Made by a program: the position numbers and the translations under genes
Assembly: GCA_013698285.1 (NCBI GenBank)
Contig: JACCVE010000208.1
Coordinates: forward strand, 1 to 7,641
Length of the DNA stretch: 7,641 nucleotides
Origin: Chloroflexia bacterium
GTDB lineage: Bacteria; Chloroflexota; Chloroflexia; Thermomicrobiales; UBA6265
Direction of reading: 5' to 3'
Part shown: in pieces, positions 5,180-7,641 of the stretch
Numbering within the stretch: position 1 is the stretch's first letter
How the letters are laid out: each line of letters opens with the position of its first letter
Notes under the pieces: generated by a model
Database searches by the model: none
Told to the model about the DNA's origin: nothing
Seen by the model: only the letters and a program-made list of their open reading frames with translations

Positions 5180-6511
5180 GTGGTCGGGATGCAACGGGCG
5201 CGGTCCTCGCTCTCGACGCCGGTCGGGCGCGGGTTCTTCCTGGTCGCGGCCGCGACGTTGTGCTTCGGTTTCGCCCTCAGCGCCAACCAAAATATCGTCT
5301 CCAACTTCTTCGAGGACGACCTCGGCCTCTCCGGGCCGCAATTCGGCTACATCACCGCGATCCGAGAGATCCCGGGCTTCCTGCTGATCTTCGTCACTGC
5401 CCTCTTCTACCGGCTCTCCCTCCCCCACCTGACCGCGGGGGCCTTCATCCTGCTGGCGATCGGCTATGGCCTGTTCGGCACGGCGACCTCGTTCTGGACC
5501 GTGGCACCGTGGGTCATCATCAGTTCGATGGGCTACCACACCTTCCTCCAGACCCAGTATGCCCTGGCGATGAGCCTGACCACCGAGAACAAGACCGGCG
5601 GCATCCTCGGTCGCCTCTCCTCCATCAACCAGGCGGGCGCCCTGCTGGCGATGGCGGTCGTCTTCCTCGGTTTCCGCTTCGACTTCCTAACGTTCCGCTC
5701 GACCTTCGTGCTCTGCGGCATCCTGGCCCTGGTCGCGGCCGCCGCCATCGTCCGGTTCCCCCACATGCGGGACGGCGAGGTCCACGAGCGCTCGGGGCGT
5801 CGCGAGGCGATCGTCCTGCGACGGGACTACAGGTACTACTACGGCCTCAGCCTCCTCGATGGCGGCCGCCAGCAGATCTTCTTCTCATTCGGACTGTGGG
5901 TCCTGGTCGATCACTACGGGCTCGGGGTCCCCGCGATCTCGGCGATCCTGCTCACCGTGACGACCCTCAGCATGCTGACGGGACCCCGGATCGGCCGCCT
6001 GATCGACCAGCACGGTGAGAATCGCATCCTGGCGACCGTCAACGCCGGCTACGTCGTGGCCTTGCTCGGCTACGGGCTGGTCGACAACGTGATCGTCGCC
6101 GTGGCCTGCTACGTCGTCTACTCGTTCATCTTCCCGCTCTCGGGGATGGGCGCCGCGACGTACCTGCGGAAGATCTCCGCCGCCGATGACCTGGCGCCGT
6201 CCCTGGCGATGGGCCTGACGATGCAACACGCCGCCGCGGTAGTCGTGCCGATCGCGACCGGATTCGTCCTGAACTACGTCGGTTACCAGATCCCCTTCAT
6301 CGTCGCGATCGGGTTCGCCCTACTGGCCTTGCCGGTGACCCGGCGCCTGTCCCCACCGGACCAGAAGTCCGAGCGTCGCCGGCGGGAGGACGCGGCCCGC
6401 GCCGTCGGACTCGCCCCGTCGCCATCTCCGCCCCGGGGTGCCGCCAAACGCGGACCACGCGGGGCGATCGTCCCACCCCAGGGTACGGCGGCCGCCGCGA
6501 CCGAGGAGTGA
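5180..6511 (+). CDS. Major facilitator superfamily (MFS) transporter
   Basis: From GTG 5180 the product is 443 residues and has about twelve hydrophobic segments. In the first half I place them near 19-36, 55-75, 84-103, 107-130, 148-165 and 174-192; a polar loop with many Arg and Glu follows, then six more to about residue 382. The 6+6 pattern with a charged middle loop is the MFS layout. G-R-L-S-S-I-N-Q-A-G-A at about 144-154 and G-P-R-I-G-R-L-I-D-Q in the second half resemble MFS signature stretches. The substrate cannot be predicted: sugar, drug and peptide-like carriers are all possible. The last ~57 residues (387-443) form a hydrophilic tail rich in Arg, Pro and Ala, unusual in length and probably disordered in the cytoplasm. 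The gene diverges from the ABC ATPase across a 149-base gap and has its own -10-like element. ATG 5189 is the alternative start. Confidence 0.88.
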   Translation: MVGMQRARSSLSTPVGRGFFLVAAATLCFGFALSANQNIVSNFFEDDLGLSGPQFGYITAIREIPGFLLIFVTALFYRLSLPHLTAGAFILLAIGYGLFGTATSFWTVAPWVIISSMGYHTFLQTQYALAMSLTTENKTGGILGRLSSINQAGALLAMAVVFLGFRFDFLTFRSTFVLCGILALVAAAAIVRFPHMRDGEVHERSGRREAIVLRRDYRYYYGLSLLDGGRQQIFFSFGLWVLVDHYGLGVPAISAILLTVTTLSMLTGPRIGRLIDQHGENRILATVNAGYVVALLGYGLVDNVIVAVACYVVYSFIFPLSGMGAATYLRKISAADDLAPSLAMGLTMQHAAAVVVPIATGFVLNYVGYQIPFIVAIGFALLALPVTRRLSPPDQKSERRRREDAARAVGLAPSPSPPRGAAKRGPRGAIVPPQGTAAAATEE

Positions 6512-6517
6512 ACCCTC

Positions 6518-6534
6518 GCCCGGCCGGCGGGCCG
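6518..6534 (+). terminator. GC hairpin just after the MFS gene
   Basis: Two overlapping 5-bp pairings are possible seven to ten bases after the MFS stop: GCCCG/CGGGC (6518-6522 with 6528-6532) or CGGCC/GGCCG (6521-6525 with 6530-6534). No T-run follows, so a terminator role is only possible. Confidence 0.25.
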
Positions 6535-6671
6535 TGGAGTGGTGGACGCCGTCTGCCCCGAGCCGGTCCTGGCCGTTCGTCCGAGGCGGCACCCGGCGAG
6601 GCGATCGCCTGATGTTCTGGGGGATCGGCCCGTTTGCGACGCCCGCATCCCTGGCGGGATCGCCTGGTGGT

Positions 6672-6689
6672 AGGATCACGGCGCATCCT
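6672..6689 (+). repeat. AGGAT/ATCCT inverted repeat before the phosphatase gene
   Basis: AGGAT (6672-6676) and ATCCT (6685-6689) flank eight bases, ending ten bases before ATG 6699. The left arm overlaps TAGGAT, which fits a loose TANNNT -10 box. It could be an operator or leader hairpin. The rest of the 187-base gap from 6512 shows no gene. Confidence 0.25.
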
Positions 6690-6698
6690 CGAACGATC

Positions 6699-7641
6699 AT
6701 GGAGCGTACCCTTCCGATGGCCGACGACTCGACTGGTTGCCAAGGACACCTCCGACGCTTGCCTCTCGTCCGGCGCTTCGACGCCGAGTTGGTGACGGCG
6801 CTGCTGGCCACGGAACGGGCAGCAGGGGAAATCCGCCAAGTCGTCGCGGCCGCAACGTATGTCAAGGGCGACGGCTCCCCGGTCACCGACGCCGACCTGG
6901 TGTCCGACCGCGTCATCCGGGACACGATCGCCTCCGCGTTCCCCTCGGATCCGATCCTCACTGAGGAGGGCGACGACGACCCGGCCCGGTTGGTCTCGCC
7001 TCGGTGTTGGGTCGTCGATCCCCTCGACGGCACCAAGCAGTTCATCTCCGGGACAGGCGACTACGACGTCCTGGTCGCCCTAGTCGAAGACGGCCGTCCG
7101 GTCGTCGCGGTCACGTGCCACCCGCCCTCCGGCATGGTCTGCTGGGCCGTCGCCGGCGAGGGCGCCTGGCTCGGCAACGGGGAGACATGGGCACGTCTCC
7201 GGTTCGACCCCGTCGTCCCCCGGCCGGCGCGGGTCGTCGCCTCGATCTGGTACGGTTCGCCGGCGGTGCTGCCGGTCCTCTCGGAGCGGCTCTCCGCCAT
7301 GGCGGTCCTCCCGATCGAAACGCTGCCGACCGGACTCAACCCCCGCTATTGGGCGGGGCCGGAACGGGCCTATGACGCGTTCGTGGGGTGGGAGCCGGGG
7401 AGCTGGACGGCCGAGGGTGGACAACCCGGGGTCTGGATGGCGGGCGGGGAATGGGACCTGGTCGTCTCCGACCTGATCGTCCGTGAGGCCGGCGGCGGCT
7501 TCTCGCTGTTGGACGGGTCGCTTCACCGCTACAACAAGCCGGTCGCTCGCAATGAGGGCGGGCTGGTGATCGCCGCGACGCCGGCGTTGCACCGGGAGCT
7601 CGTCGCGGCGCTCGCCGCCCCGGCCGGCATGCGGTCCGGTC
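6699..7641 (+). CDS. Inositol monophosphatase superfamily phosphatase (CysQ-like), 3' end outside window
   Basis: 314 codons are visible and the frame is still open at the window edge. The metal-binding set of the Mg2+-dependent inositol monophosphatase / 3'(2'),5'-bisphosphate nucleotidase family is complete: E89-E90 in L-T-E-E-G, D107-P-L-D110-G-T in W-V-V-D-P-L-D-G-T-K-Q-F, and W252-D253 in G-E-W-D-L-V-V-S-D followed by R-E-A-G-G. Upstream, S-P-V-T-D-A-D matches the conserved N-terminal loop. The D-G-T-K-Q-F-I-S-G form resembles CysQ-type enzymes (adenosine 3',5'-bisphosphate recycling in sulfate assimilation) more than plain inositol phosphatases, but histidinol-phosphate or sugar-phosphate activity is possible, so no symbol is given. 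ATG 6699 has no ribosome binding site; ATG 6717, in frame, has GGAG 12 bases upstream, which is too far to be convincing. A leaderless transcript is possible. No partner genes are visible. Confidence 0.85.
   Translation, partial: MERTLPMADDSTGCQGHLRRLPLVRRFDAELVTALLATERAAGEIRQVVAAATYVKGDGSPVTDADLVSDRVIRDTIASAFPSDPILTEEGDDDPARLVSPRCWVVDPLDGTKQFISGTGDYDVLVALVEDGRPVVAVTCHPPSGMVCWAVAGEGAWLGNGETWARLRFDPVVPRPARVVASIWYGSPAVLPVLSERLSAMAVLPIETLPTGLNPRYWAGPERAYDAFVGWEPGSWTAEGGQPGVWMAGGEWDLVVSDLIVREAGGGFSLLDGSLHRYNKPVARNEGGLVIAATPALHRELVAALAAPAGMRSG

Noticed and set aside
5260..6018. Alternative + strand frame of about 252 codons inside the MFS gene
   Set aside because: Its Arg/Pro-rich translation has no family features, while the overlapping frame gives a clean twelve-segment membrane protein.
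6297..7045. Antisense frames covering the MFS tail, the 187-base gap and the start of the phosphatase
   Set aside because: Low-complexity Arg/Gly/Pro translations with no motif, opposite to well-supported genes. No evidence for a real gene in the gap.
7197..7215. GGTTCGACCCC resembling a tRNA T-arm
   Set aside because: No acceptor, anticodon or D-arm can be assembled around it. It lies in the phosphatase reading frame as R-F-D-P.

Overview
The window is uniformly GC-rich, gene-dense bacterial DNA that uses GTG starts freely. The protein set (a short-chain dehydrogenase, a gluconate 2-dehydrogenase subunit 3-type protein, a GMC flavoprotein, a secreted serine hydrolase and a MacroD-like protein) would suit a Chloroflexota lineage such as Thermomicrobia. 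That is an inference from gene style and codon use; no ribosomal or housekeeping marker is present to confirm it. I see no tRNA, rRNA, CRISPR array, insertion sequence, phage gene or compositional island.

Layout. 1-2504 (+) is a redox cluster: the C-terminal end of a short-chain dehydrogenase, a small gluconate-2-dehydrogenase-subunit-3-like protein, and a 528-residue GMC flavoprotein. The last two are 7 bases apart and probably form one enzyme. The GMC protein carries a C-x5-C-x3-C motif like the [3Fe-4S] ligands of bacterial FAD glucose dehydrogenase. No cytochrome subunit is adjacent and the small subunit has no Tat signal. 2620-4207 (+) holds an exported beta-lactamase-fold serine hydrolase followed 25 bases later by a MacroD/YmdB-type ADP-ribose hydrolase. 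The macro start overlaps the stop of a 10-codon mini-ORF. 4236-5030 (-) is a lone ABC ATPase of the nitrate/sulfonate/taurine type, convergent with the macro gene and with no permease or binding protein beside it. 5180-6511 (+), divergent from the ATPase, is a major facilitator transporter with a long basic, Pro/Ala-rich tail. 6699-7641 (+) is the 5' part of an inositol-monophosphatase-superfamily (CysQ-like) phosphatase that runs off the window.

How they work together. Only the redox cluster makes a clear functional unit, probably oxidation of a sugar, polyol or sugar acid. The hydrolase and macro gene are likely co-transcribed but have no obvious shared pathway. The ATPase, the transporter and the phosphatase look like independent units. 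I find no convincing new multi-gene system. The best leads are the iron-sulfur-type GMC pair without signal or cytochrome, and the odd start region of the macro gene.
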